A stretch of DNA of 64,000 nt from an uncultured Oscillospiraceae bacterium (GTDB lineage: Bacteria; Bacillota; Clostridia; Oscillospirales; Ruminococcaceae), in assembly GCA_910579175.1 (NCBI GenBank), contig CAJTTB010000001.1:83554-147553 (forward strand), in the 5' to 3' direction. This document shows positions 9,545 to 18,600 of the stretch, piece by piece (the stretch's first letter is position 1; every line of letters starts with the position of its first letter). The notes below the pieces were generated by a model. That model was not told where the DNA came from. It did not search any database and saw only the letters and a list, made by a program, of their open reading frames with translations. A program made the position numbers and the translations under genes.

Positions 9545-10588
9545 TTATCCATGTGATTCCAATGTACTAAACTGATAGATTGTCTTATCATGATAAATTT
9601 CACCCTTGCGCAAAATTGGTGAGCCCAGATGAGGATAAGCCAAACAGTTGGGAACCATTTGTGTTTCCAAACAAAAACCATCTCTTTTATGATATTGTGC
9701 ACCTGCTTTTGCCATACCTTCATCCATCATATTTCCAGCATAAAACTGTATTGCAGGTTTATTGGTATAAACGTCCATCTTGATACCACTCTGTTCACAA
9801 AATACTTCTGCTGCCAAAGACAGTTGATGTTCTCTGGTGCGGAGTATAAAGTTGTGGTCATATCCTCCTGTAATTGCAAAATCTGGCACATGGTCAATTC
9901 CATCTGCAATGGTGCGAAACTCTGTAAAATCAAAAACAGTTCCCCTTACAGAAAGGACCTCTCCTGTTGGGCAACAGTTTTCATCCACAGGGGTATAAAA
10001 ATCAGCATAAAGTTTCATTTTATGATTTACAATACTGCCACTATGATGTCCTCCAAGGTTAAAATAAGCATGATTGGTCAAATTTACAATGGTATCCTTG
10101 TCAGTCGTTGCATGATAATCCAACTCCAATTCATTGTTAGATGACAGCGAATAAGTCACAGTCACTTCAACGGTTCCCGGAAAACCCGCTTCCATATCTG
10201 GACTGATATAGTTACAAATTAGTTTTTCCCCTTCTGGCAAAACAGTCCAAATCTTTGTATCAAATCCCTCTGGACCACCATGTAAATTGTTGTTTTTTTC
10301 ATTTGCACCAATTTGATATTGTCTCTGATTCAGTAAAAAGGAGGCATTGGCAATGCGATTAGAATTTCTTCCAATCACAGCACCTAAATATCCGCCATGT
10401 TGCTGATATTCTTCAACGGTATCCCAACCACAAAGTACATCTAAAATCTCACCTTTTGCATTTGGTGTGCGAATTGATACAATGGTTGCCCCATAAGACA
10501 TAATATCCACTTGAGTTGTCCCATTAGAAAGGGTATATAATGTAACTGGTTGTCCATTCACTGAACCAAATGGTTTACTGGTAATCAT
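9545..10588 (-). CDS. galM: Aldose 1-epimerase (mutarotase)
   Basis: This enzyme interconverts the alpha and beta anomers of galactose and other aldoses. At 347 aa it has the family blocks: GRNSNRIANASF near residue 75, the catalytic His region LTNHAYFNLGGH, GYDHNFIL, and the glutamate region DGFCLETQMVPN. The longer frame begins with TTG at 10591. ATG at 10588 is preferred because AGGAG sits 9 bases upstream. It is monocistronic, divergent from pyrB, and followed by a terminator. Confidence 0.95.
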   Translation of the reverse strand: MITSKPFGSVNGQPVTLYTLSNGTTQVDIMSYGATIVSIRTPNAKGEILDVLCGWDTVEEYQQHGGYLGAVIGRNSNRIANASFLLNQRQYQIGANEKNNNLHGGPEGFDTKIWTVLPEGEKLICNYISPDMEAGFPGTVEVTVTYSLSSNNELELDYHATTDKDTIVNLTNHAYFNLGGHHSGSIVNHKMKLYADFYTPVDENCCPTGEVLSVRGTVFDFTEFRTIADGIDHVPDFAITGGYDHNFILRTREHQLSLAAEVFCEQSGIKMDVYTNKPAIQFYAGNMMDEGMAKAGAQYHKRDGFCLETQMVPNCLAYPHLGSPILRKGEIYHDKTIYQFSTLESHG

Positions 10589-10746
10589 CAAAATCCACTC
10601 CTATCCAAAATTATCTGTACCCTATCTTATAACAAAAATCCACAAACAACAAGTATTTGTATTTCCTTTTGTCGCATTTATCAAAGTTTTGTTGCGCTTT
10701 TTGTACGATTACTCTGAAAATCATCAGCCAATCTGTTTTAGCACTC

Positions 10747-10775
10747 TAGACTTTTTGAGGTTATCTGTTTATAAT
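10747..10775 (+). promoter_or_regulatory. Predicted pyrBI promoter
   Basis: TAGACT (10747-10752, 4 of 6 to consensus) and a perfect TATAAT (10770-10775) are separated by 17 bases. An inverted repeat TCTGTT (10764-10769) / AACAGA (10782-10787) straddles the -10 box and could be an operator. No pyrimidine attenuator hairpin is obvious in the short leader to the ATG at 10835. Confidence 0.5.
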
Positions 10776-10834
10776 AAATATAACAGAAAACAACATTGTC
10801 TATTTTATTTAGGAAGATAGAAAGGATTCATTTT

Positions 10835-11782
10835 ATGAAACATATCATTGAACCATTGGATTTTTCTTTAGAAGAAACGCAGCGTCTATTAGATTTGGCA
10901 GATGACATTGCGGCAAACCGTCAAAAATATACTAAAATCTGCGATGGAAAAAAATTAGCAACTCTATTTTATGAACCGAGTACGCGCACCCGTTTGAGTT
11001 TTGAAGCTGCTATGCTTAATATGGGCGGCAGTATCCTCGGTTTTTCTTCTGCCGAAAGCAGTTCTACCGCCAAGGGAGAAAGTGTGGCAGATACCATTCG
11101 TATGATTTCCTGTTATGCTGATATCTGTGCCATGCGCCATCCCAAAGAAGGTGCTCCTTATGTCGCTTCATGTCATGCTTCCATACCAATCATCAATGCG
11201 GGAGATGGAGGTCATCAACACCCAACCCAAACCTTTACCGACATGATGACCATTCGAGCAAAAAAACAGCGCATTCATAATCTGACCATCGGTCTATGTG
11301 GGGATTTAAAATTTGGTAGAACCGTTCACAGCTTAATCAAATCGCTTGCCCGTTATGAGGGCATTCGCTTTGTGCTTATCTCTCCTTATGAATTGCGTGT
11401 CCCAAATTATATCATTGAAGAGGTATTGCAACAACAAAATATTCCCTATACCCAAGCAGAACGCTTAGAAGAAGTGATTGATCAACTGGACATTCTCTAT
11501 ATGACACGTGTACAAAAAGAACGTTTCTTTAATGAGGAAGACTATATTCGTTTAAAAGACAGCTATATCCTAGACGCAGAAAAAATGAAACTGGCAAGAG
11601 ATGATATGTATGTGCTTCACCCTCTGCCAAGGGTGAACGAAATCGCCACCGAGGTGGACAACGACCCGCGTGCCGCCTACTTTGAACAGGCACAAAACGG
11701 TGTATATGTGCGTATGGCACTGATATTACTACTACTGGGATTGGCACCAGATGAACAAAGAAAGGAAATTGGCATATGTTAA
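10835..11782 (+). CDS. pyrB: Aspartate carbamoyltransferase, catalytic chain
   Basis: This enzyme condenses carbamoyl phosphate with aspartate in de novo pyrimidine synthesis. At 315 aa, the carbamoyl-phosphate loop STRTR is at residues 49-53. HPTQTFTD lies in the middle and HPLPR near the C-terminus. The frame is open from 10796, but the ATG at 10835 is chosen because AAAGGA lies 8 bases upstream and the alignment block starts there. It overlaps pyrI by 7 bases, consistent with a catalytic/regulatory holoenzyme under allosteric control. Confidence 0.97.
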   Translation: MKHIIEPLDFSLEETQRLLDLADDIAANRQKYTKICDGKKLATLFYEPSTRTRLSFEAAMLNMGGSILGFSSAESSSTAKGESVADTIRMISCYADICAMRHPKEGAPYVASCHASIPIINAGDGGHQHPTQTFTDMMTIRAKKQRIHNLTIGLCGDLKFGRTVHSLIKSLARYEGIRFVLISPYELRVPNYIIEEVLQQQNIPYTQAERLEEVIDQLDILYMTRVQKERFFNEEDYIRLKDSYILDAEKMKLARDDMYVLHPLPRVNEIATEVDNDPRAAYFEQAQNGVYVRMALILLLLGLAPDEQRKEIGIC

Positions 11783-12204
11783 ATATTGATAGTTTAAATG
11801 AAGGCGTTGTAATTGACCATATTCAAGCCGGAAGTAGTATGGATATTTATAAGTATCTACACCTAGACCAATTAAATTGCAGTGTAGCCATCATCAAAAA
11901 TGCAAAAAGTGGAAAATTTGGAAAAAAGGATATCATCAAAATCGATGGAGATATCGATCTTGATTTAGATGTATTGGGATTTATCGACCATAACATCACC
12001 ATTAATATCATTAAAAATGGCTGTATCACCGAAAAGAAAAATCTTACCTTGCCAAAGGAAGTAAAAAACGTGATCAAATGCAAAAATCCGCGCTGTATTA
12101 CCTCTGTCGAAGAGGTGGATCATATCTTTCGGTTATCCAGTCAGGAAAAACATCTCTATCGCTGTATTTATTGCGAACAAGAGTTTAAGGGATTCCGAAA
12201 ATAA
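11776..12204 (+). CDS. pyrI: Aspartate carbamoyltransferase, regulatory chain
   Basis: This is the regulatory subunit that binds nucleotide effectors and docks on PyrB through a zinc domain. At 142 aa, the four zinc cysteines are C102, C107, C130 and C133 (spacing CX4C...CX2C). The N-terminal allosteric domain contains GVVIDHIQAG. The start lies inside the pyrB 3' end, so translation is probably coupled. Its length is slightly short but complete. Confidence 0.96.
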   Translation: MLNIDSLNEGVVIDHIQAGSSMDIYKYLHLDQLNCSVAIIKNAKSGKFGKKDIIKIDGDIDLDLDVLGFIDHNITINIIKNGCITEKKNLTLPKEVKNVIKCKNPRCITSVEEVDHIFRLSSQEKHLYRCIYCEQEFKGFRK

Positions 12205-12212
12205 GTTGTGTT

Positions 12213-13127
12213 ATGAAATGGAACACATTTTTAAAACGTTATCTGTCATGTTGTAAACTCTGTCCCAAAAACTGTGGTGTCAATCGATTTGCAGGCGAAC
12301 GGGGTTTTTGTGGTGCAGGTCTTTCCATCAAGGTGGCAAGAGCGGCTTTACACTTTTGGGAAGAACCCTGTATTTCTGGCGATGTCGGTTCTGGAACGGT
12401 GTTTTTTTCCCACTGTACACTGCGTTGTATCTATTGTCAAAACTATCAGATTAGCACCCAACAAATCGGAAAAGAGATCAGCATAGAACGTCTTTGCGAA
12501 ATTTTTTTACAATTACAACAGCAAAAAGCCGCCAATATCAATCTGGTAACACCCACACACTATATTCCTCAAATCTGCTTGGCATTGCAGTTGGCAAAAC
12601 AACAGGGATTATCCATTCCCATTGTTTACAACTCCAGCGGATATGAACAGATAGAAGCATTAAATTTATTGGATGGACTCATTGACATTTATCTGCCAGA
12701 CTTTAAGTATTATGACAATACCTATGCCATGCGTTTTTCCCATGCAGCAGATTATCGAAATCACACACTCAAAGCCATTCACGAGATGATAAAGCAGGTG
12801 AAAGACCCAATCTTTTTGGATGGAATGATGAAAAAAGGTGTCATCGTCCGTCATTTAATGCTCCCAGGTTTATTAGAGGACAGCAAACAAATCATCAAAC
12901 TCATTCGCCAGCAATTTCAAGATCATGTTTATCTGAGCTTAATGAATCAATATACACCATTGCAATCGGTCAAACATATTCCACAGCTCAATACGCGTTT
13001 GGATCCATTGGATTATGATGACGCTGTCAGTTATGCTCTCAGTCTGGGAATCCATCAGGGATTTATTCAAGAATCAGAAACAGCAACAGAGAGTTTTATT
13101 CCAGATTTTGACCAAACAGGAATTTAG
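12213..13127 (+). CDS. Radical SAM protein, PflX/PflA-like
   Basis: This 304-aa radical SAM protein resembles uncharacterised pyruvate-formate-lyase-activating-like proteins (COG1313). The 4Fe-4S motif CX3CX2C is C68, C72, C75 (CTLRCIYCQNYQ). Extra cysteines at 13, 14, 17, 21 and 33 form a second cluster-like N-terminal motif. It starts 8 bases after the pyrI stop with no good ribosome site, so expression probably depends on translation from pyrI. The target protein or reaction is unknown. Confidence 0.85.
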   Translation: MKWNTFLKRYLSCCKLCPKNCGVNRFAGERGFCGAGLSIKVARAALHFWEEPCISGDVGSGTVFFSHCTLRCIYCQNYQISTQQIGKEISIERLCEIFLQLQQQKAANINLVTPTHYIPQICLALQLAKQQGLSIPIVYNSSGYEQIEALNLLDGLIDIYLPDFKYYDNTYAMRFSHAADYRNHTLKAIHEMIKQVKDPIFLDGMMKKGVIVRHLMLPGLLEDSKQIIKLIRQQFQDHVYLSLMNQYTPLQSVKHIPQLNTRLDPLDYDDAVSYALSLGIHQGFIQESETATESFIPDFDQTGI

Positions 13128-13140
13128 AAAGGTAACTGTT

Positions 13141-13716
13141 ATGCGATTTGAAACCATCTCTTGTAAACAATTAAAAAAAGTCTATCAAAGAATTCAACAA
13201 GACTTTCCAATCAACGAATATGCCCCATATTCTAAAATGTATGAATATATACGCGATGGACTGATAGAAGGTATCTTATTTTTTGAAGGTAGTCAACCAA
13301 TTGCTTATGTATTCTGTCAATTTGGGCAACAACATCAAACGGTACTATGTAGTTTGTTCGCCGTTTTTTCAGAGTACCGAGGACAGGGATTTGGCACAAA
13401 AATACTGTCAGAACTTATCTATCACTATCGTGAATACCAAGCAATCTATCTAGAAGTAGAACTACCTCAAGCTGCTGCCGATCAAAAAGACTATTTGATT
13501 CGTCAAAAAAGAATCTCCTTTTATCAGCGTTGCGGTTTTCAACTTATCAACAGTATTGAAAGTTATCGTTTGTGGAATGTAGATTACTGCATTATGGCAG
13601 TTGCCATACAAGCATCCTTCAAAACGTTAAATCTATCCGCAAAACAACATTTAATTGATATTTATAACCCTATTTTAGGAGAACAGAATATTCATCGATT
13701 GTGTATCAAGCCTTAA
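13141..13716 (+). CDS. GNAT-family acetyltransferase
   Basis: This 191-aa protein has the N-acetyltransferase core. The acetyl-CoA loop FSEYRGQGFGTKIL corresponds to the R/Q-x-x-G-x-G/A motif, and the late strand YQRCGFQL is typical. The substrate is unknown. The open frame starts at 13015 inside the previous gene, but the ATG at 13141 has AGAAAGG 8 bases upstream. It follows the radical SAM gene by 13 bp in the same transcript. Confidence 0.85.
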   Translation: MRFETISCKQLKKVYQRIQQDFPINEYAPYSKMYEYIRDGLIEGILFFEGSQPIAYVFCQFGQQHQTVLCSLFAVFSEYRGQGFGTKILSELIYHYREYQAIYLEVELPQAAADQKDYLIRQKRISFYQRCGFQLINSIESYRLWNVDYCIMAVAIQASFKTLNLSAKQHLIDIYNPILGEQNIHRLCIKP

Positions 13717-13784
13717 TCATTTTTTATTTTTCATTTACATATATTAGCAAATAACCATTATCATAGTAAAAGGAGTCCATTGAT

Positions 13785-14288
13785 ATGTTAAAAGAAATTC
13801 CAATCAGTAACCTTACGTTCAACCCGTTTGATAAAATCGGAAAGGAATGGTATTTAATCACTTCTGGCGATCAAGCAAAATACAATATGATGACAGCAAG
13901 TTGGGGCACCATGGGTATTTTTTGGGGAAAACCAGTGGTCAATTCCTTTATTCGACCACAAAGATACACATTTGAATTCATAGAACAAAACGATTTATTT
14001 ACCATCTCTTTTTTCCAAGAAAGTTATCGGGAAACACTTCAATTTTGTGGTTCTCATTCTGGTCGAGACGTTGATAAAGCACAGGCTTGCCATTTAACAC
14101 CAATTTTTTTAGATGGTACTACTGCTTTTGAAGAAGCAAATCTTGTATTGATTTGCAAAAAACTTTATGCTTATGATATCAAACCAGAAGAAATGCTAGA
14201 TGCACCTGCCATTGAAAAATGGTACCCACAAAAAGATTATCATCGCTGTTATTTTGCAGAAATTTTAAAAGTTTATTCCAAAGTATAA
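13785..14288 (+). CDS. Flavin reductase-like FMN-binding protein
   Basis: This 167-aa protein has the split-barrel flavin reductase fold. NMMTASWGTMGIFWGKPVV and the FIRPQRYTFEFIEQ stretch are the usual FMN-contacting blocks. Such small clostridial proteins use or reduce FMN, but the partner is unknown. An ideal AAAAGGAG ribosome site lies just before the ATG. The 68-bp gap from the GNAT gene may hold its own promoter, and a terminator follows. Confidence 0.88.
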   Translation: MLKEIPISNLTFNPFDKIGKEWYLITSGDQAKYNMMTASWGTMGIFWGKPVVNSFIRPQRYTFEFIEQNDLFTISFFQESYRETLQFCGSHSGRDVDKAQACHLTPIFLDGTTAFEEANLVLICKKLYAYDIKPEEMLDAPAIEKWYPQKDYHRCYFAEILKVYSKV

Positions 14289-14290
14289 AC

Positions 14291-14321
14291 AAAAACCGCA
14301 GTATAAAATACTGCGGTTTTT
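14291..14321 (+). terminator. Terminator after the flavin reductase-like gene
   Basis: A 14-bp stem AAAAACCGCAGTAT / ATACTGCGGTTTTT has a three-base loop. It is followed by GTTTTCGTTTG on the plus strand and can also act leftward for the MerR gene. Confidence 0.9.
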
Positions 14322-14389
14322 GTTTTCGTTTGTATTTTTAAGAAAGCTTTTCAGTTTTTATTTTCCAAACTTGCAAAAAACAATCAAAA

Positions 14390-15367
14390 TTATTTTAACT
14401 TAATTGGCAATAACAAATCTAACTTTCCATCTACACCACTATTCTCTGACCATCCCATATGGGATGAATATACCCAGTTTAAATGTTCCTCTAAACAGCC
14501 ATCCATACTGTTCGCTTTTTCCTTATGGTAATTGGCTTGCCATGTATCATTATTTTTAACCCATTCTGTCAGAAAATTCCATTCATAGAAATCTGGAAAA
14601 TTTATCGTATATGCCGCATAAATCCCTCCTTCAAAATGTTTTTTTACCAAAGGCTTTGGCACTTCCATATCGTCGGAAATTGTCACCCAATCTTCATAAC
14701 CATGATAATCATCTCCTGGCGCTGGATTGGGATTGTTAAATCCAAAAAGTCGGGCATCTGGCTTCTTTTCATATAATTTACTGGAGCGAACAAATGTATT
14801 CATAACTTCGCCCACTGTTTCCTCTGGTGGATTATCTCCCACAAACTGATAGGCTGCTACTGTGCAAGGTGGCAACATCACAATTCTAACACAGCTTTGT
14901 TTTTCAACCATTTCTTTTCTCACACTCATTTTTTGTTTCTCCTTTAAACAATATCTTTCCAGAGGCAGAAATTCTAGCAATTTCATAACTGAATTTTCCT
15001 GTACACCATCCAAACAATTTTTATTTGTAGTATCTTTGTAAAATAATTCCAATAATTTTTCTAATACTTCTTTGATTGTTTGAATCGATTTTACGCTTTC
15101 GTCCATGCCATTTATCTGTGTTTTCAATATCTGAATCGTTTTTTCTCTGTCTCCATTTAAAATACATCGAATCTGTTTCAAGGGAATTTGCAACTTCCGC
15201 AATATGATAATTTGCTGTATTCTCTTCACTGTATTTTCATCATAAACACGATAAGCATAACCCTCCTTTCGTGTGCTTTCAATCAGTCCCATCTTTTCAT
15301 AATAACGAAGCATTCTAGTAGAAACCTGAAATATAGAAGAAACCTCTCCAATTGTCATATGATTCAT
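14390..15367 (-). CDS. MerR regulator with GyrI-like effector domain
   Basis: This 325-aa regulator has a MerR winged helix at residues 4-70 (TIGEVSSIFQVSTRMLRYYEKMGLI). A dimerisation coiled coil spans about 80-115. A C-terminal GyrI/SOUL-like ligand domain covers about 155-325 and contains VAAYQFVGDNPPEETVGEV. Proteins of this shape respond to small hydrophobic ligands, but the ligand here is unknown. AGGAGG lies 7 bases before the ATG at 15367. A 16-bp palindrome directly upstream suggests autoregulation. Confidence 0.92.
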   Translation of the reverse strand: MNHMTIGEVSSIFQVSTRMLRYYEKMGLIESTRKEGYAYRVYDENTVKRIQQIIILRKLQIPLKQIRCILNGDREKTIQILKTQINGMDESVKSIQTIKEVLEKLLELFYKDTTNKNCLDGVQENSVMKLLEFLPLERYCLKEKQKMSVRKEMVEKQSCVRIVMLPPCTVAAYQFVGDNPPEETVGEVMNTFVRSSKLYEKKPDARLFGFNNPNPAPGDDYHGYEDWVTISDDMEVPKPLVKKHFEGGIYAAYTINFPDFYEWNFLTEWVKNNDTWQANYHKEKANSMDGCLEEHLNWVYSSHMGWSENSGVDGKLDLLLPIKLK

Positions 15368-15389
15368 ATTCTTACCTCCTGTATTGAGT

Positions 15390-15405
15390 ATAAAGTATAC
15401 TTTAT
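15390..15405. promoter_or_regulatory. 16-bp palindrome before merR gene
   Basis: ATAAAGTATACTTTAT is a perfect palindrome about 22 bases upstream of the MerR start. A TATACT -10-like box overlaps its minus-strand side. MerR proteins bind such dyads inside their own promoters, so this is a likely operator. Confidence 0.5.
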
Positions 15406-15538
15406 TGTTGCACCTGTAATTTTATTCTGTGAAAACAAACGCTTTTTCGTTTTCAAATTGAGAAACCAATTACACCTTGTCACTTATATGAAAAACAAAA
15501 GTATGCACTGAATCTCTGCATAACTTGCGTTATATAAA

Positions 15539-15614
15539 CCGTGAAATACACGGCATTCGCTCATTTTACTATGATTGAGCGAAAATTTCTTCTCGTCTGT
15601 CATAAGACGGAGAA
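15539..15614 (+). promoter_or_regulatory. Three-hairpin leader of the first GH85 gene
   Basis: Three consecutive perfect or near-perfect stems precede the first GH85 gene. CCGTG/CACGG covers 15539-15553. TTCGCTCA/TGAGCGAA covers 15556-15583. TTCTCGTCT/AGACG(g)AGAA covers 15590-15614. None has a U-tract, so they are not terminators. They end about 30 bases before the ribosome site and are absent from the leader of the second copy. Confidence 0.55.
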
Positions 15615-15660
15615 AGATATCACACAATCAAACCATAACTTAACAAAAGGAGATTTATTC

Positions 15661-18600
15661 ATGAAAATGAAAAACAAAAATTCATTAAAAACCATTATTA
15701 CTTCCACTTTAATCGCAGCTATGATGGTATCTAATGCCCCAGCGTTATTAGCTGCTGATTCCAAGCCTCCAATTGGAGCACAAGAGATCGGTTCTATCCA
15801 ACCAAGATTCTCTGGATACCGTGTAGCAGATATTGAAAACTGGAGTCCCGAAACCGATCCATATGCAAAAAGTCTGCGTGCAAGTATTCCTCTACAAAAT
15901 AGAAATGAGGCTTTCGCTGCAACTCAGGCAAATCCTGAATTGGAATCCAAAGCACAAGTTATGCTGATGCAAGGCGACTATGGAAATGCTTTTTTTGATA
16001 ACTACACCTATAACAATACATTCTCTGAACATGTATTAAACTTTTGGCAATATACTGATTATTTTTCTCCTTGGCATGGTGCTGCTTCTGCTTCTACTCC
16101 AAAATCTTTATATGATTATGAAACCAGTGACTGGACAAACCGTGGATTTGAATTTGGTATTATGAATATTCCAAATCCAGCCTACACCAATGCAGCACAT
16201 AAAAATGGTGCAATGTCCATCGCTTGTATTTACTTTGACCAAATCAACCGTCCAGAACAAACCATCAATGAAATTTTCAAACAAGATGAAAACGGTGAAT
16301 TTATCATTGCCAAAAAATTAATTGAAATGGCAAAATACTTTGGTTTTGATGGATATTTCTTCAATGCGGAAGAAGATACCGACGATGCGACCAAAGAAGC
16401 CTTCTTAAAAGCACTCAACGACGAAGGTATTTGGACACAGTACTACGATACCATCGGTCAAGCATCTCATCCCAATAAATTGTCTAAATTAGACTGTCAA
16501 GACTCTGTTTTTGTAAACTACAATTGGCCTGGTAGAAGAGTGGAGTTGGATAAAGAATACTTTGCAGAAAATCCAGATTTTGACCCTTATTCAAAAGTGT
16601 TCTATGGTGCAGAAGCCAACAAAGGTCAAATCAACGGCGACCATGAATCCGAAAGAGAAATTCCACAATTATACAAAGAAGGCACCAAAAATCCAATTGC
16701 CAGTGTTGCACTCTTTACCCCAAGTGACTGGTATCAACGTGGATTGGGAGAAGAAGGAAATTGGGAAAGAATCCCAGGTACAGGCGCTATGGAAGGCAAA
16801 AATGGTGTTGTATTCAAATCAGAAGGTTCTATGCCAACCATGCAACAAAACGAATATCAATAGATGATTGCAGAACGCGAACGCTTATACTTCTCTGGAC
16901 CATACAGTGACCCAACCAGAACAGGCATGGTGGAAGAATTCCCACGCGAAGATGTCGGACTAAAAGGCGTCGGAAGTTGGGTCGGTGTAGCTGACTTTAT
17001 CAGCGAACGTTCTGTTATCAATGGCGGCAACTTCTACACCAACTTCAATAATGGTCATGGTATGCAGTACTTTATCAATGGTGAAGCTGGCAGCAGCAGT
17101 GAATGGTCTAATATCAACATACAAGATATTTTGCCAACCTGGCAATGGTGGATTGATACCGAAGGCAGTAAACTGACAGTTGATTTTGACTACGGTTCTC
17201 AACACAAAATGAAAAATGTTGACGGTTCCGACAGAGCTGCTGACTATACCCAAGTGGGCGCTTATAATGGCGGTAGTTCTTTGGTAATGTATGGCAACTT
17301 AGATAGCAAAAACAATGTACATCTATATAAAACGGACTTAATGGTTTCTGCTGGTTCCTCTGCTTCTGTCACCTTTAAGAAAACTTCTAATGACGATGCT
17401 CAAATGAAATTGGGCTTAATCTTCAAAGATGCCCCAGAAACCGTTGTAGAACTTCCAATTGAAAACAGCGATAAACAAGGCGATTGGACAACCTCCAAAG
17501 TAAATCTAGCACAATATGCTGGCAAATCCATCGCTGCAATGACCTTGATTTTTGATGGAAAAGCCAACGACTATCAGATGAATGTTGGTCAAATTACAAT
17601 CAACGACGGTCAAAGTCATGCTCCAGCAACTCCAAAAGACTTCAAAATTGAAGCTCTTCATGACAATGGTGAAACACAACTCAGTTGGACTATGGAAGAC
17701 TATAGCACAGTGAGACAATATAATATCTATGCAGTTCTTTCCAACGGTGAACGTGTTTTCTTAAATGGTATCTATGATGACAATGTTTATGTAAAGTCTC
17801 TATTGGGTGAGAAAGATACCATCCGCTTTGAATTGTGCGCAGTTGGTATCGACGGTACTGAAAGCAAACCTGCTGTCATCAATTATGATTTTAGCAGACA
17901 AGTTTCCAATCTGAAAGTGGAAGAAGCAAAAACTTCTACAGGTCTATTGACACAAAGTGCTCATGAAGGTGTTCTAAAGGCTTCTTGGACCGCTCCAGAA
18001 GATAAGGATTTTGACTCTTATTATGTCACTGTAGAATTGCGCGATATCAAAGAGGAAGCTGCGGAAAATCAAGTATATTCTACAGTTGTGGATAAATATA
18101 CACCTCGTGCTGAAGTTTCTGTACCTACTTTAGAAGGTTATCAGTATGCCCTTTCTGTTGCAACTGTGAAAAATGGTAAAACTTCTAACGCCATGAGCTA
18201 TTCTGGTGCTACAAAAGACGTTTATTCTATTCCAGTTAGCAAAGAAGACTTTACATTTGAAAACAATACCATTTCTTTTGTCAATCCACAATCTTATGAC
18301 TGGTATAAACTCAACCTCTATCTAGATGGCGAAAAAGTTTATGACTATACACGTGGAGGTGCTTATTCCAAGTTATTGGATTTGATTCACCTAAAGGCTG
18401 ACGAAGGTATTATTGAAATTGAAGCAGACTATCGAGCTTGGCTCCACAAAACAGAAGCTGTTATCATTGAAAACTACTCTATACAATCAGAAGTCAGTGT
18501 GACTTTAACTGACTATTCTGGCAACGAATCTGAACCAGTTGTTATCAAAGCATCCAATGACATCACTCTTTCAGAACCAGATCAACCATTGTCAGAACTT

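Noticed and set aside
15430..15455. Dyad TGAAAAC...GTTTTCA between the MerR and GH85 genes
   Set aside because: Seven-base arms in AT-rich DNA are likely by chance, and it is too far from either start to argue a role.
15541..15660. Upstream extension of the first GH85 frame
   Set aside because: It lacks a ribosome site and runs through the leader hairpins. The signal peptide and AAAAGGAG point to 15661.
16861..16863. Pyrrolysine or programmed readthrough at the GH85 amber codon
   Set aside because: No downstream insertion element was recognised, the base after TAG is A, and the paralogue has ordinary Trp. A simple nonsense mutation is simpler.
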